Shown here piece after piece: positions 19,005 to 29,070 of a stretch of DNA of 64,000 nucleotides. The stretch is from Afipia massiliensis (lineage in GTDB: Bacteria; Pseudomonadota; Alphaproteobacteria; Rhizobiales; Xanthobacteraceae), in NCBI RefSeq assembly GCF_001006325.2, contig NZ_LBIA02000001.1:3783501-3847500 (forward strand), in the 5' to 3' direction. The notes under the pieces are model-generated. The model was given only the letters and a program-made list of their open reading frames with translations. It was not told the DNA's origin and did not search any database. The number at the start of each line of letters is the position of its first letter. Position 1 is the first letter of the stretch. The position numbers and the translations under genes were made by a program.

Positions 19005-19137
19005 GATATTGAAGGACCTGGGACCGGCTGTGTCAGGAGGCAAAGGAAGGATGAGCTTATGCTCACAACCTAGAGGCCACCTGCCGTTCCGACAAGGGCA
19101 GCGCGTGCAGGCGTGATCTGCTGTGTTTCGGCCTTGG

Positions 19138-20367
19138 TTAACCCGATTTGGCGAACACCACCTGACGAACGTCGATGTTGCCGGACAGGAATCCTGCCTC
19201 GCAATAGGCGAGGTAGTATTCCCACAGCCGCCGGAAGCGCTCGTCGAATCCGAGCGGCATCAGGTTCGGCCACGCTGCGCGGAAGTTGTCTCTCCATGTC
19301 GCAAGCGTCTTGGCATAATCTTCTCCAAAAATGCGCTCGCGGATAACAGGAACACCGAACTTCTCGCCGAGCGATTTCAGCACCTGCGGCGAGGGCAGCA
19401 TGCCGCCGGGAAAAACGTAGCGCTGGATGAAATCAACCTCGCGCCGATAGGCGCTGAAGAACTTGTCCTGAATGGTGATCGCCTGAATCCCCGCGAAGCC
19501 GCCGGGGACGAGGCGATCGCGAAGCTGGGTGAAGTACTGCGGCCAGAATTGCTCGCCGACGGCCTCGATCATTTCGATGGAGGCAATGCGGTCATATTGC
19601 CCGCGCTCGTCGCGGTAGTCCTGAAACCTGATCTCGACCTTGTCGTTCAGTCCCGCAGCCTGCATCCGCTTCTGCGCGAAGTCGCGCTGCTCGGTGCTGA
19701 TGGTGAGCCCGACGACCTTTACGTCGTAATTCTTGGCGGCATACTCCGCGAAGCCGCCCCAGCCGCAGCCGATCTCAAGAACCTTCTGTCCGGGCTGCAG
19801 GTTGATCGCCTCCGCAAGGCGCCGGTACTTGTTGTGCTGCGCGGCGGTGAGGTCGTCGGTGCCGTCCTCGAACAGCGCGGATGAATAGGTCATGCTCGGG
19901 TCGAGCCATGCCGAGTAGAACGAGTTGCCGATGTCGTAATGCGCGTAGATGTTGCGGCGCGCCTGACGCTTGGTGTTGCGGTTGAACCAGTGACGAACCG
20001 ACTGCACGAACCGCGCAATCGGTTTGTCGCCGAGCATGGTCTGGATCAGATCGTGATTGACGCAGAAAATATAAAGGAACTGCGTCAGGTTGGGCGTGTC
20101 CCATTCGCGGCGCAGATAGGATTCGGCAATGCCGATGTCGCCGCCGCGGGCAAGCCGCCATGCAAAGCCGTAGTTGTAGACCGTCATCTGCGCGGCGGGG
20201 CCGGGCTCAAGTCCGCCGCAGCGCACCACGCGGCCATCAGGCAGGGTGATGTCGAGCGTCCCGCGCCGGAGATTGGATGCGAACGTGAGTGCGAATTGGA
20301 CCAGTTTGGGCACGTCAGGCAAAACCGCCTCGACGTTGTCGGGGGTCAGGGTGATCAGGTCAGACAT
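19138..20367 (-). CDS. cfa: Cyclopropane-fatty-acyl-phospholipid synthase family methyltransferase
   Basis: This 409-residue SAM-dependent enzyme has the family core VLEIGCGWGGFAEYAA (SAM site) after an N-terminal lipid-binding domain. GLTISTEQRDFAQKR and SIEMIEAVGEQFW are typical of Cfa. It would add a methylene group to the double bond of membrane phospholipid acyl chains. It lies directly downstream of the DUF1365 and FAD-oxidoreductase genes (12- and 2-nt gaps), a grouping seen in other Proteobacteria. That context leaves open a related lipid methylation rather than simple cyclopropanation. Confidence 0.88.
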   Translation of the reverse strand: MSDLITLTPDNVEAVLPDVPKLVQFALTFASNLRRGTLDITLPDGRVVRCGGLEPGPAAQMTVYNYGFAWRLARGGDIGIAESYLRREWDTPNLTQFLYIFCVNHDLIQTMLGDKPIARFVQSVRHWFNRNTKRQARRNIYAHYDIGNSFYSAWLDPSMTYSSALFEDGTDDLTAAQHNKYRRLAEAINLQPGQKVLEIGCGWGGFAEYAAKNYDVKVVGLTISTEQRDFAQKRMQAAGLNDKVEIRFQDYRDERGQYDRIASIEMIEAVGEQFWPQYFTQLRDRLVPGGFAGIQAITIQDKFFSAYRREVDFIQRYVFPGGMLPSPQVLKSLGEKFGVPVIRERIFGEDYAKTLATWRDNFRAAWPNLMPLGFDERFRRLWEYYLAYCEAGFLSGNIDVRQVVFAKSG

Positions 20368-20379
20368 CGCGCAATTCCA

Positions 20380-21246
20380 TCAGTGTGATGTGGCTCTGGG
20401 TCCAAATCTTCTGCTCGCGTGTGCCGGCCGTTTGTCCGCCGAACTGTCCTTCTCTGTTGGTCTTGCCACAATTCTTGCGCCTTTGATCCAAAGACGCAAG
20501 GCCTCCCAATGTATCGCCGCCATGATTTTGAAAGTTACGAGCGGTAGCGCACCGAAGGTCCGGATCAGCGCAGCAGAGGTCAGTCGCCGCCGTTTACCAT
20601 TGAACGTCGCTGCCAGAACGGGGCCTTCCGCGTCCGATTCCAGGATGCGCAGTTTCACGCGGTCCCCCGGCGGCGTGACGCGGAAACGGTATCGCATGGC
20701 CATGTCGATGAAGGGCGAGACATAGAAGAGCTTGTCCTGCTCCTGCCGGATGCCGGCTTCGCTGATCTCGTTCGGGGCAACGGGAAGCGCATAGGAATGG
20801 ATTTCGCCGAACGTGTTGCGGACCTCGTAGATCAGCATCGCGAGAGTGCCGTCAGCGCGCGTGCAGAAGTAGACCGACAGCGGATTGAAGGTGTAGCTGA
20901 GCAGCCGCGGGTAGCACAGCAACAGGACCTTGCCGCCGCTCAGGTCGATCCCGTGTTCGGCCGCACGGCGCTGGACATAGACGCGCAGTGGCGAGCCGTC
21001 GCGGTCGCCGTGATCGATTTCATGGAAGCTGTAGAGCGCCGCGCGATTGACGCCGAACAGGCGTGACTGCCGGTCCGCCGCGTCCAGCCTGTCGAGGTCG
21101 ATCAGCAGACTCATGACCCGGTAGCTGAAGCGATGGCCTATGAATCTGGAATTTATGGGTTTGAGCCGCGCATGCATGACGTCGCCGAGATACAGCGACG
21201 CTGCCTCGTTGGAATTAGCCTGCTTGCTCGCTTCGTCCGGCAGCAT
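20380..21246 (-). CDS. DUF1365 family protein
   Basis: This 288-residue protein belongs to DUF1365. Visible family features are YLGDVMHARLKP near the N-terminus, HRFSYRVMSLLIDLD, and LLCYPRLLSYTFNPLSVYFC followed by YEVRNTFGEIHSY. No biochemical activity is firmly assigned to the family. Genes of this type sit beside Cfa-like methyltransferases and amine-oxidase-like flavoproteins, so a role in modifying unsaturated fatty acids is likely. The ATG at 21246 follows the preceding stop by 2 nt. The frame extends back into the upstream gene but only this start makes sense. Confidence 0.82.
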   Translation of the reverse strand: MLPDEASKQANSNEAASLYLGDVMHARLKPINSRFIGHRFSYRVMSLLIDLDRLDAADRQSRLFGVNRAALYSFHEIDHGDRDGSPLRVYVQRRAAEHGIDLSGGKVLLLCYPRLLSYTFNPLSVYFCTRADGTLAMLIYEVRNTFGEIHSYALPVAPNEISEAGIRQEQDKLFYVSPFIDMAMRYRFRVTPPGDRVKLRILESDAEGPVLAATFNGKRRRLTSAALIRTFGALPLVTFKIMAAIHWEALRLWIKGARIVARPTEKDSSADKRPAHASRRFGPRATSH

Positions 21247-21248
21247 GA

Positions 21249-22562
21249 TCACTCCGCCGCTTGTGCAAGTTCTTGGGGCGGCTCGCGCCATGGGACCGAT
21301 GCTCCCAGAGCTTCCGCGATCGCAAATCCCGACCGCAAGCCGTCTTCGTGAAATCCGTATCCGGTCCAAGCGCCGCAGAACCAGGTACGGCGCTTGCCCT
21401 GAATGTCCGGCAAGCGCGTCTGCGCCGCGAACGCCGCCGGATCGAACTGCGGATGATCGCACAGGTGGCGGCCGAAGGTGAGCGCCGGATCGGGTGCGAA
21501 GGGCGGATTGAGGCTGACGAACAGCGGCAGTGCATTGTCGAGGCCCTGAAGCGGATTCATCCAGTAAGTCACCGCGACGTCATTGACCGCCGCGCCGTCG
21601 CGCTTCCAGCGCAAGAAGTTCCAAGAGGCCCAGGCGTTTCTGCGCTTCGGCATCAGCCGTGGATCGCGATGCAGATAGACGGTGTTCGGGGCGTAGCGAA
21701 TGTCGCCGAGCACGCTGCGCTCGTTCGCGTCGGCATCGGACAGCATCTTCAGGGCCTGATCGCTGTGGGCCGCGATCACGACGTGATCGTAGGTGTCGGT
21801 GTGTCCGAGGCTGTCCTTCACGACAACCCCGTGGCTGGTGCGCTCGATGGACGTGACGGCGCAACCGAGCCGCAGGCGATCGCGGAATGCAGCTGTCAGC
21901 TTGTCGACATACACCTGGCTGCCGCCCCTGATCGATCGCCATTTCGGGCGGTCGTATTGCAGCAGGCGGTGATTGTTGAAGAACGCGACGAAGTTCTCGG
22001 CCGGAAAATCCAGAATGCGGTCGGCGGGTGCCGACCATATCGCAGCCCCCATCGGCGCGAGGTAGTCCGACAACAGTCGCGGCGCGAAACCGCGCATCGT
22101 GAAGTAGTCACCGAGCGACAGATCCTTGAGCGTTCCGTCTGCGTGATCCTTCACGCTCGTGTCGTTGAACACGAGAATGTCGCGCAACATCCAGAGATAG
22201 GACGGGGAGAGCAGGTTGCGCGGCTGCGCGAACAGGCCTTTCGCGGTCTCCGGCCATGTATCGCCGCCGCCCTTCCACTCGAAGCGGCCCGCGTCGGCGG
22301 TGACCGCGAAACTCATGCAGCTCTCGACGGTCTCCACGCCGAGATGCGCCAGCATCGCGGTGAAACCGGGATAGTTCACCTCGTTGTAGACAATGAACCC
22401 AGTGTCGACAGCGACCGGGGTTCCATCGTAGTCGAGGGTGACAGTGTGACTGTGACCGCCGGGGCGAAGTTCGCGTTCATAAACTGTAACCGGGTATCGC
22501 CGCGACAAGGCCCACGCTGCGGCGTTGCCGGCAATTCCCGTTCCAATAACCGCGACTCGCAT
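21249..22562 (-). CDS. FAD-dependent oxidoreductase (amine-oxidase-like)
   Basis: This 437-residue flavoprotein opens with a dinucleotide-binding GTGIAGNAAAW motif right after MRVAVI, which fixes the start at 22562. The ERELRPGGHSHTV segment matches FAD-binding proteins of the amine oxidase / phytoene desaturase type. The C-terminal WTGYGFHEDGLRSG is the second FAD contact. It is first in a three-gene unit with the DUF1365 and Cfa-like genes. By context it may oxidise or desaturate a modified fatty acyl chain. The substrate is unknown. Confidence 0.84.
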   Translation of the reverse strand: MRVAVIGTGIAGNAAAWALSRRYPVTVYERELRPGGHSHTVTLDYDGTPVAVDTGFIVYNEVNYPGFTAMLAHLGVETVESCMSFAVTADAGRFEWKGGGDTWPETAKGLFAQPRNLLSPSYLWMLRDILVFNDTSVKDHADGTLKDLSLGDYFTMRGFAPRLLSDYLAPMGAAIWSAPADRILDFPAENFVAFFNNHRLLQYDRPKWRSIRGGSQVYVDKLTAAFRDRLRLGCAVTSIERTSHGVVVKDSLGHTDTYDHVVIAAHSDQALKMLSDADANERSVLGDIRYAPNTVYLHRDPRLMPKRRNAWASWNFLRWKRDGAAVNDVAVTYWMNPLQGLDNALPLFVSLNPPFAPDPALTFGRHLCDHPQFDPAAFAAQTRLPDIQGKRRTWFCGAWTGYGFHEDGLRSGFAIAEALGASVPWREPPQELAQAAE

Positions 22563-22849
22563 TCCAACCCCCGTTGTCAAAACCGTGTTTGAGATACGGG
22601 AGTGTGCTGTTGAGGTTTCAGGAGCGCGCGAACGGCCGAATCGCACATGAAATCTTGGTAACGCTTGTCAATGCACAAGCGCGCGAAATCCGGAAAGTCC
22701 CCTGTTTATGGGGCTAAGTGCAATTCCAGATGTGACACTGCGGAGACACAGGTGGCCCTTGTCTTGGGGGCGGCGATGGAACATCCCTGTGCGCCGCCAG
22801 AACAGCCCGCTACAATAAGATTCTGGCCCTGTTGGAGAGTATTCACCTG

Positions 22850-24328
22850 GTGTTCGAGTTGCCCCTCAAGCTGAAACGTGGAGCGTTTCCGAGGCCTTCG
22901 CTCGCGTTATGCGCGGCGCTGGCATTGGCGGCCACGTCGGGCGGCTGCATCCTCACGGCCGACCTGCCTGATCCGGCGCTGGACATCCCAGCAGCCTACA
23001 AATCGGCATCGGGCGCTGCCGACACCAGGCCGCCGACACTGGACTGGTGGCGCGGCTTCCGCTCGCAGGAACTGACGGTCCTCATGGAAGAGGCGCAGAC
23101 CGTCAATCTCGACATTGCCGCCGCGGTCGCCCGCATTCGGCAGGCGGACGCACTGGCGCAGACGGCAGGCGCAGCGCTGCTGCCGAACGTCACCGGCAGT
23201 TTCTCCGGCTCGCGGTCGCGTTCGTCGAGCACGACCGGCACGATCACAAGCGCTACTCCGATCACGGGACGCGGCGAGGTCACCAACCACACGGCGTCGC
23301 TCAGCGCGAGCTACGAGATCGATTTCTGGGGCAAGAACCGCGACGCCCTGCTGGCCGCCGAAGAGACCGCCAACGCCAACCGCTTCGATCGCGATGTGGT
23401 CGCGCTGACGACATTGGCGAGCGTGGCCAATGCCTACTTCAACGTGGTCGCTGCGCAGGAGCGGATCAGGATCGCGACGCGCAACATCGCCAGCGCGCAG
23501 CGCATCTACGATGCGATCAAGGCGCGCGTCGATGCGGGAACGGGGTCCGACCTCGATCTGGCGCAACAGGAAAGCCTGCTGGCGAACCAGAAGGCGGCGG
23601 TACCGCCGCTGCGACAGGCGCTGGCAGAGAATGCCAACATTCTCGCCACGCTGGTGGCGCGTCCGCCGGAGCGGGTGCAACTGGCCGGCGGCTCGCTTGG
23701 AGGGATTGCGATTCCTCGCGTGACGCCGGGTATCCCGTCGGATCTGCTGACGCAGCGGCCTGACATCCGACGTCAGGAAAATCAGCTCGCATCGGCGACG
23801 GCCAGCGTCGGCAGCGCGCGGGCGCAGTTCTTTCCGAGCATTCAATTGACCGGACAGGGTGGCTACCAGAGCGCGGCGCTGGCGGCGCTGTTCACTCCGC
23901 AGTCGGCGTTCTTCAACGTGGCCGCCGGGCTGACGCAGCCCATTTTCGATGCAGGCCGGATCCAGGCCAACTTCGACCTGCAACAGGCGCGGCAGGATGA
24001 GCTGTTGCAAACCTATCGCAAGACCGTGGTCTCGGCGTTTGCCGACGTGAACACGGCGCTCTCGACGCTCAAGCAGGCGAACGAGCGGCTGCGGTTGCAG
24101 CGTATCGTGGTGGCGGCGTCGCGGCGGGCATTTGAGCTGTCGGAACGGCAGCTTGGCGCGGGCACAGCAGACATCGTGACTGTGCTAAACACGCAATTGA
24201 CGCTATTTCAGGCTGAAGATTCGCTGGCGCAGTTCCAACTCGCCCGGCTGCTGGCGGTCGTCAGTCTCTATCAGGCATTGGGCGGTGGTTGGTCGCCAAG
24301 GACGGAAGGGCCGGCGAATGCTCTTTAA
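22850..24328 (+). CDS. RND efflux outer-membrane factor lipoprotein (NodT/OprM family)
   Basis: This protein of about 492 residues is a TolC-like outer-membrane channel with a lipobox (SGGC) about 33 residues from the chosen start, so it is lipid-anchored. Two OEP repeats follow, with WWRGF, YEIDFWGKNRD and LTQPIFDAGRIQANFD typical of the NodT family. There is no ATG ahead of the signal peptide. A GTG at 22850, 12 nt after a GGAG motif, was chosen, and the TTG at 22832 is an alternative. The membrane-fusion gene overlaps its end, so it serves the MdtABC-like pump that follows. Confidence 0.88.
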   Translation: MFELPLKLKRGAFPRPSLALCAALALAATSGGCILTADLPDPALDIPAAYKSASGAADTRPPTLDWWRGFRSQELTVLMEEAQTVNLDIAAAVARIRQADALAQTAGAALLPNVTGSFSGSRSRSSSTTGTITSATPITGRGEVTNHTASLSASYEIDFWGKNRDALLAAEETANANRFDRDVVALTTLASVANAYFNVVAAQERIRIATRNIASAQRIYDAIKARVDAGTGSDLDLAQQESLLANQKAAVPPLRQALAENANILATLVARPPERVQLAGGSLGGIAIPRVTPGIPSDLLTQRPDIRRQENQLASATASVGSARAQFFPSIQLTGQGGYQSAALAALFTPQSAFFNVAAGLTQPIFDAGRIQANFDLQQARQDELLQTYRKTVVSAFADVNTALSTLKQANERLRLQRIVVAASRRAFELSERQLGAGTADIVTVLNTQLTLFQAEDSLAQFQLARLLAVVSLYQALGGGWSPRTEGPANAL

Positions 24329-25670
24329 GCCCGATCTGAATGAAAAGGCCAAAGCGGCCGGCGAGGGAGTCGCGCGCGTTGCGTCGGGCGCGCGGCGGCG
24401 AACCGTGTCGATCGCGGTATGGCTGCTCATTCTCGGCGGCCTCGGCTATCTCGGCTGGACCTACTTCAAGAAAACCGAGACAGCGACAAGGACGCGGCCT
24501 GATTTTCCGATCCCGGTGCTTGCCGCATCGCCTCGTATCGAGGACGTGCCGGTCTATATCGACGGCGTCGGCACTGTCCGCGCGCTGAACAACGTGACGG
24601 TGCGTGCGCAGGTCGATGGAAAACTGCTGTCGGTGAAATTCAAGGAAGGTCAGGACGTCAAGGCCGGTGACGTGCTCGCCGAAATCGATCCGGTGATCTA
24701 CCAGGCGCAGTACGATCAGGCCGTCGCCAAGAAGGCGCAGGACGAGGCGACGCTCGCCAACGCGCGAATGGATATGGTCCGTTATCAGCAACTGGCGACA
24801 GCCAAGGCAGGCTCGGCGCAGCAGGCGGACACCCAGAAGGCACTGGTTGCGCAGCTTGAGGCGCTCGTGAAATCCGATCAAGCGGCGATCGACAATGCGC
24901 AGGCAACGCTCGGCTATACCAAGGTCGTGGCGCCCTTGTCGGGCCGCGTCGGGCTTCGTCAGGTTGATCAGGGCAATATCATACGCGCGTCGGACGCCAC
25001 CGGTCTGGTCGTCATCACACAGCTGCAGCCGATTGCCGTTCAGTTCAGCCTGCCGCAGCAGCAGATCTTCCGCGTCAACACGGCATCGGCGAAGGGACCA
25101 TTGGCCGTCGATGTGTTCGGGAATGACGGCAAGACCGTTGTCGATACCGGCACCGTGACCGGCATCGACAACCAGGTCGATCAGACCACCGGCACGGTGA
25201 AGGTGAAGGCGGAATTTCCCAACACCAATTTCCAGCTGTGGCCCGGGCAGTTCGTCAACGTGCGCCTGAAGGTGCAGACACTGGACAAGGCCATCGTTGT
25301 TCCGACGGCTGCGGTTCAGCGCGGTCCGGCGGGGACGTTCGTTTACGTCATTGGCGCCAATGACGTCGTTACCGCGAAGACCGTCTCCGTCGTCCAGCAG
25401 AACGAAACCATTGCCGTGATCGCGTCAGGCCTCGCCGTCGAGGACCGCGTGGTCACGACCGGGTTCGCCAATCTGTCGGACGGCGCGAAGGTCTCCATCA
25501 GCAAGGACTATCAGGCTCCGACGCCGGACCTCGCGCCGCGCAAGCGGCAGGGACCGGGTGGCGGCGAGAAAGGCCCACGGGCTGAAGGACGCAGTGGTCA
25601 GAAGGAGCAGGGGGCTGCACCACAAGGCGGGCAACAAAACACGGGCGGCGGCGCGAAAGCGCCGCAGTGA
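24318..25670 (+). CDS. mdtA: RND efflux membrane-fusion protein (MdtA-like)
   Basis: This 450-residue periplasmic adaptor is anchored by one N-terminal transmembrane helix (about residues 30-50). The lipoyl domain VRAQVDGKLLSVKFKEGQ, a coiled-coil hairpin and the second lipoyl half APLSGRVGLRQVDQGN follow, then beta-barrel and membrane-proximal domains. The tail is rich in Gly, Lys and Gln. Its start lies inside the end of the outer-membrane factor gene, which indicates translational coupling. A palindromic repeat separates it from the first RND gene. The mdt name is by family resemblance and two-pump context. Confidence 0.86.
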   Translation: MLFKPDLNEKAKAAGEGVARVASGARRRTVSIAVWLLILGGLGYLGWTYFKKTETATRTRPDFPIPVLAASPRIEDVPVYIDGVGTVRALNNVTVRAQVDGKLLSVKFKEGQDVKAGDVLAEIDPVIYQAQYDQAVAKKAQDEATLANARMDMVRYQQLATAKAGSAQQADTQKALVAQLEALVKSDQAAIDNAQATLGYTKVVAPLSGRVGLRQVDQGNIIRASDATGLVVITQLQPIAVQFSLPQQQIFRVNTASAKGPLAVDVFGNDGKTVVDTGTVTGIDNQVDQTTGTVKVKAEFPNTNFQLWPGQFVNVRLKVQTLDKAIVVPTAAVQRGPAGTFVYVIGANDVVTAKTVSVVQQNETIAVIASGLAVEDRVVTTGFANLSDGAKVSISKDYQAPTPDLAPRKRQGPGGGEKGPRAEGRSGQKEQGAAPQGGQQNTGGGAKAPQ

Positions 25671-25696
25671 GTTGCGATCGAAACAGGATTTATCAC

Positions 25697-25780
25697 CGTC
25701 ATTGCGAGGAGCTCTTGCGACGAAGCAATCCAGCTTCTCACATCCGAAAGATGGATTGCTTCGCTTCGCTCGCAATGACG
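25697..25780. repeat. GTCATTGCGAG-type palindromic element, copy 4
   Basis: A full copy with the long arm on the left, lying between the adaptor and first pump genes inside the efflux operon. A hairpin here could reduce read-through or stabilise the upstream message, which may set subunit ratios. Confidence 0.92.
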
Positions 25781-25836
25781 ATTGAAAATCCACCTGCTTC
25801 GCCGTTTTCTAGCGTCCAACCTGTGAGCGCGTATCG

Positions 25837-28800
25837 ATGAGCGTCTCTGAGCCATTTATCCATCGGCCGATCGCGACCTCGCTGCTCGGCATCGCGCTGA
25901 TGATCGGCGGCGCGCTCGGATACTGGGCGCTGCCGGTGTCGGCTTTGCCGCAGGTCGACTTCCCGACGGTGCAGGTCACGACCCAGTTGCCGGGCGCAAG
26001 TCCCGATGTGGCGGCGTCGCTGATCACCGCGCCGCTGGAGCGGCAGCTCGGGCAGATTCCGTCGCTGGTCTCGATGACGTCGACGAGTTCATTCGGCGTC
26101 AGCCAGATCTCGCTGCAGTTCGATCTCAACCGTGACATCGACGGCGCGACGCAGGACGTGCAGGCCGCGATCAACGCCGCAGCAGGCGTGTTGCCGAAGA
26201 ACCTGCCGTACCCGCCGACCTATGCAAAAGTAAATCCAGCCGATGCGCCGGTGCTGACGCTGGCGATGACGTCGGACACATCGCCGCTACGCGCAATGAG
26301 CGATCTCGCCGACACCATGATGGCGCAGCGGCTGGCGCAGATTTCCGGCGTCGGCCGCGTTTCGATTCTGGGCGGACTGAAACCCGCTGTTCGTGTGCAG
26401 GCCGATCTCGCCCGGCTCGCGGCCTACGGCATCTCGATGGAAGACCTGCGCACGGCGATTGCGGGCGCCAACGTGTCCGGCCCGAAAGGATCGCTCGACG
26501 GCGCGCAGCAGGCTTACACCATCGCAGCGAACGACCAGATCGCCACCGCAGAGGCCTACAAGCCGATCATCATTGCCTATCGCAACGGTTCGCCGGTCAC
26601 CATCGGGGACGTTGCCAGGATCGTCGACGGGCTGGAGAACGAGAAGACCGGCGCCTGGTATCAGGGCAAGCCTGCGGTTGTCATCGAGATCCAGCGCCAG
26701 CCGGGCGCCAACGTCATCGACGTCGTGCGGCAAATCCGCGAAGAAATCCCCAAGCTGCAGAAAGCCGTTCCGGCCGGCATCGACGTCGCCATCGTCAGCG
26801 ACCGCACCGTCACCATTCGCGCCTCGGTTCACGACGTCCAGTTCACGCTGGTGCTCAGCGTCGTTCTGGTCACGCTGGTGGTGCTGATCTTCCTGCGTTC
26901 GCTGCGCGCAACGCTGATCGCGGGCGTAGCGCTGCCGCTGTCGCTCATTACGAGTTTCGGCGTGATGTACTTCGCCGGCTTCAGCCTCGACAACCTGTCG
27001 CTGATGGCGCTGACCATCGGAACCGGGTTCGTGGTCGACGACGCCATCGTGATGATCGAGAACATCGTTCGCCATATGGAAAATGGCGAGAACGCCATGG
27101 AAGCGTCGCTGCGCGGCGCGAGCGAAATCGGGTTTACAGTCATATCGCTGACGGTGTCGCTGATCGCGGTATTCATCCCGCTGTTGTTCATGTCGGGTCT
27201 GGTCGGGCGCATGTTCCGGGAGTTCGCGCTGACGCTGACAATTGCCGTGGTCACATCCGCGGTCGTGTCGTTGACGTTGACGCCGATGATGTGCTCGCGG
27301 CTGCTGAAGCGGCACGACGAGGAATTCGCCGTTCCCGGTCTCGCCACGCTCAGCGGCTGGATCGACAAGATGGTTGCGTTTTACGAGCGCACGCTGCTGG
27401 TGGTGCTTCGGCATCAGCGCGCGACGCTGGTCGTAACCTTCCTGACCATCATTGCAACGCTCGCGCTTTATGTCGTCGCCCCGAAGGGCTTCCTGCCGCT
27501 GCAGGATACCGCGTCGATCACGGCGGTCACCGAAGCCGGCCCAGAAGTGTCGTTCGCGGACATGCGGCTGCGGCAGACCCAGGTCGCCGATGCCATCAAG
27601 GCCGATCCTGACATTGTCGGCGTCGTCTCGGTGATCGGGGCGGGATCGGTCAACCCGACAACCAATGTTGGCCGTCTTGTCCTGACGCTGAAGCCGCGCG
27701 GCGAGCGCGACACCGATATCACCGTGGTGATCGCTCGGCTGAAACAGCGTGTGGCCGCTGTTCCCGGCATGACAGTCTATTTTCAGGCGGTGCAGGATGT
27801 CCAGATCAGTACACGCGCCAGCAGGTCGCAATATCAGTACACCTTGAGCGCCACCGACGCGCCCTCCGTCATCGAATGGTCGAACAAGCTCGTGCAGGAG
27901 ATGCGGCGCGATCCGCTGTTCCGTGACGTGTCGTCGGACGGGCAGGAGGGCGGTCTCCGCGCGCTGGTCAATGTCGATCGCCAGCGCGCCGGCCAGCTCG
28001 GCGTTTCGGTGCAGGCCGTCAACGACACGCTGAACGACGCTTTCGCCCAGCGCCAGATTTCAACGATCTTCGGTCAGGCCAATCAGTACCGTGTCGTGCT
28101 CGAAGCGTTGCCGGAATATCAGCGCGATCCGTCGGTGTTGTCGAAGCTGTACGTGCCGGGCGCCGCCGGTGCATCAGGGGCGCCCACTGCGCAGGTGCCG
28201 ATCGACGCCGTGGCCACGATCACCCGCACCACGGCGCCGCTGTCGATCTCGCATCAGTCGCAATTTCCGTCGGTCTCGCTGTCGTTCAACCTCGCGCCTG
28301 GCGAGTCGCTCGGCAATGCCGTTCAGCGGGTCGCGGAGATCGAAAAGCGCATCGGCATGCCGGGAAACATCGTCGGCCTGTATTCGGGCGACGCAGCGGA
28401 GTTTTCCAAGTCGCTGGCGGGCCAGCCGTGGCTCATCCTCGCCGCGCTGGTGACGATCTACATCGTGCTCGGCGTGCTGTACGAGAGCTACATCCATCCG
28501 ATCACCATTCTTTCGACGTTGCCGTCGGCGGGCGTCGGCGCGATTCTGGCGCTGATCCTCTGCGGGCAGGACCTGTCGGTGATCGGCTTGATCGGCATCA
28601 TTCTGCTGATGGGTATCGTGAAAAAGAACGCGATCATGATGATCGACTTCGCGCTCGAAGCGGAGCGGCATCAGGGCCTGTCGTCTTACGATGCCATCGT
28701 GAAAGCTTGCCTGCTGCGGTTCCGCCCGATCATGATGACGACGCTGGCCGCGCTGTTCGGCGCCTTGCCGCTGGCGCTCGAGAGCGGGACGGGGTCCGAG

Positions 28801-28989
28801 CTGCGGTTTCCGCTCGGCGTCTCGATCATCGGCGGCCTGATCGTCTCGCAGATCCTGACGCTCTACACCACGCCAGTGATCTATCTCGCGCTTGACCGGA
28901 TCAACCGCCGGATCGAAGCCGTCGTGCCGCCGGATGAGCCCGGCAAGCCGTCGCCTCCGATCGCAGGAGCCACGGAGGGCGTGCAGTGA
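25837..28989 (+). CDS. mdtB: RND multidrug efflux pump subunit (MdtB-like)
   Basis: This 1050-residue inner-membrane transporter starts with the HAE1-family SEPFIHRPIATSLL motif. Twelve transmembrane helices and two large periplasmic loops are visible. Helix 4 carries GTGFVVDDAIVMIENI with the acidic pair used for proton relay. The neighbouring 1034-residue RND gene suggests a heteromultimeric MdtBC-type pump rather than a single homotrimer. Its stop codon sits inside the left arm of a palindromic element (28983-29058). Confidence 0.9.
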   Translation: MSVSEPFIHRPIATSLLGIALMIGGALGYWALPVSALPQVDFPTVQVTTQLPGASPDVAASLITAPLERQLGQIPSLVSMTSTSSFGVSQISLQFDLNRDIDGATQDVQAAINAAAGVLPKNLPYPPTYAKVNPADAPVLTLAMTSDTSPLRAMSDLADTMMAQRLAQISGVGRVSILGGLKPAVRVQADLARLAAYGISMEDLRTAIAGANVSGPKGSLDGAQQAYTIAANDQIATAEAYKPIIIAYRNGSPVTIGDVARIVDGLENEKTGAWYQGKPAVVIEIQRQPGANVIDVVRQIREEIPKLQKAVPAGIDVAIVSDRTVTIRASVHDVQFTLVLSVVLVTLVVLIFLRSLRATLIAGVALPLSLITSFGVMYFAGFSLDNLSLMALTIGTGFVVDDAIVMIENIVRHMENGENAMEASLRGASEIGFTVISLTVSLIAVFIPLLFMSGLVGRMFREFALTLTIAVVTSAVVSLTLTPMMCSRLLKRHDEEFAVPGLATLSGWIDKMVAFYERTLLVVLRHQRATLVVTFLTIIATLALYVVAPKGFLPLQDTASITAVTEAGPEVSFADMRLRQTQVADAIKADPDIVGVVSVIGAGSVNPTTNVGRLVLTLKPRGERDTDITVVIARLKQRVAAVPGMTVYFQAVQDVQISTRASRSQYQYTLSATDAPSVIEWSNKLVQEMRRDPLFRDVSSDGQEGGLRALVNVDRQRAGQLGVSVQAVNDTLNDAFAQRQISTIFGQANQYRVVLEALPEYQRDPSVLSKLYVPGAAGASGAPTAQVPIDAVATITRTTAPLSISHQSQFPSVSLSFNLAPGESLGNAVQRVAEIEKRIGMPGNIVGLYSGDAAEFSKSLAGQPWLILAALVTIYIVLGVLYESYIHPITILSTLPSAGVGAILALILCGQDLSVIGLIGIILLMGIVKKNAIMMIDFALEAERHQGLSSYDAIVKACLLRFRPIMMTTLAALFGALPLALESGTGSELRFPLGVSIIGGLIVSQILTLYTTPVIYLALDRINRRIEAVVPPDEPGKPSPPIAGATEGVQ

Positions 28990-29058
28990 TCCGGTTCTGA
29001 CATTCGTATCACACTCTTCGCGGGCACTTTACGAATGTCAGAACCAAAGGATCACTGC
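28983..29058. repeat. Bulged palindrome E1 (left half of composite element 1)
   Basis: The outer arm GCAGTGATCC (28983-28992) pairs with GGATCACTGC (29049-29058). The inner arm (28993-29007) pairs with 29031-29045 around a 23-nt loop. Three unpaired A residues (29046-29048) sit on the right side only. The mdtB stop codon TGA is part of the outer arm. E1 faces E2 across the 12-nt spacer 29059-29070. Confidence 0.88.
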
Positions 29059-29070
29059 CATTATAGTAAG

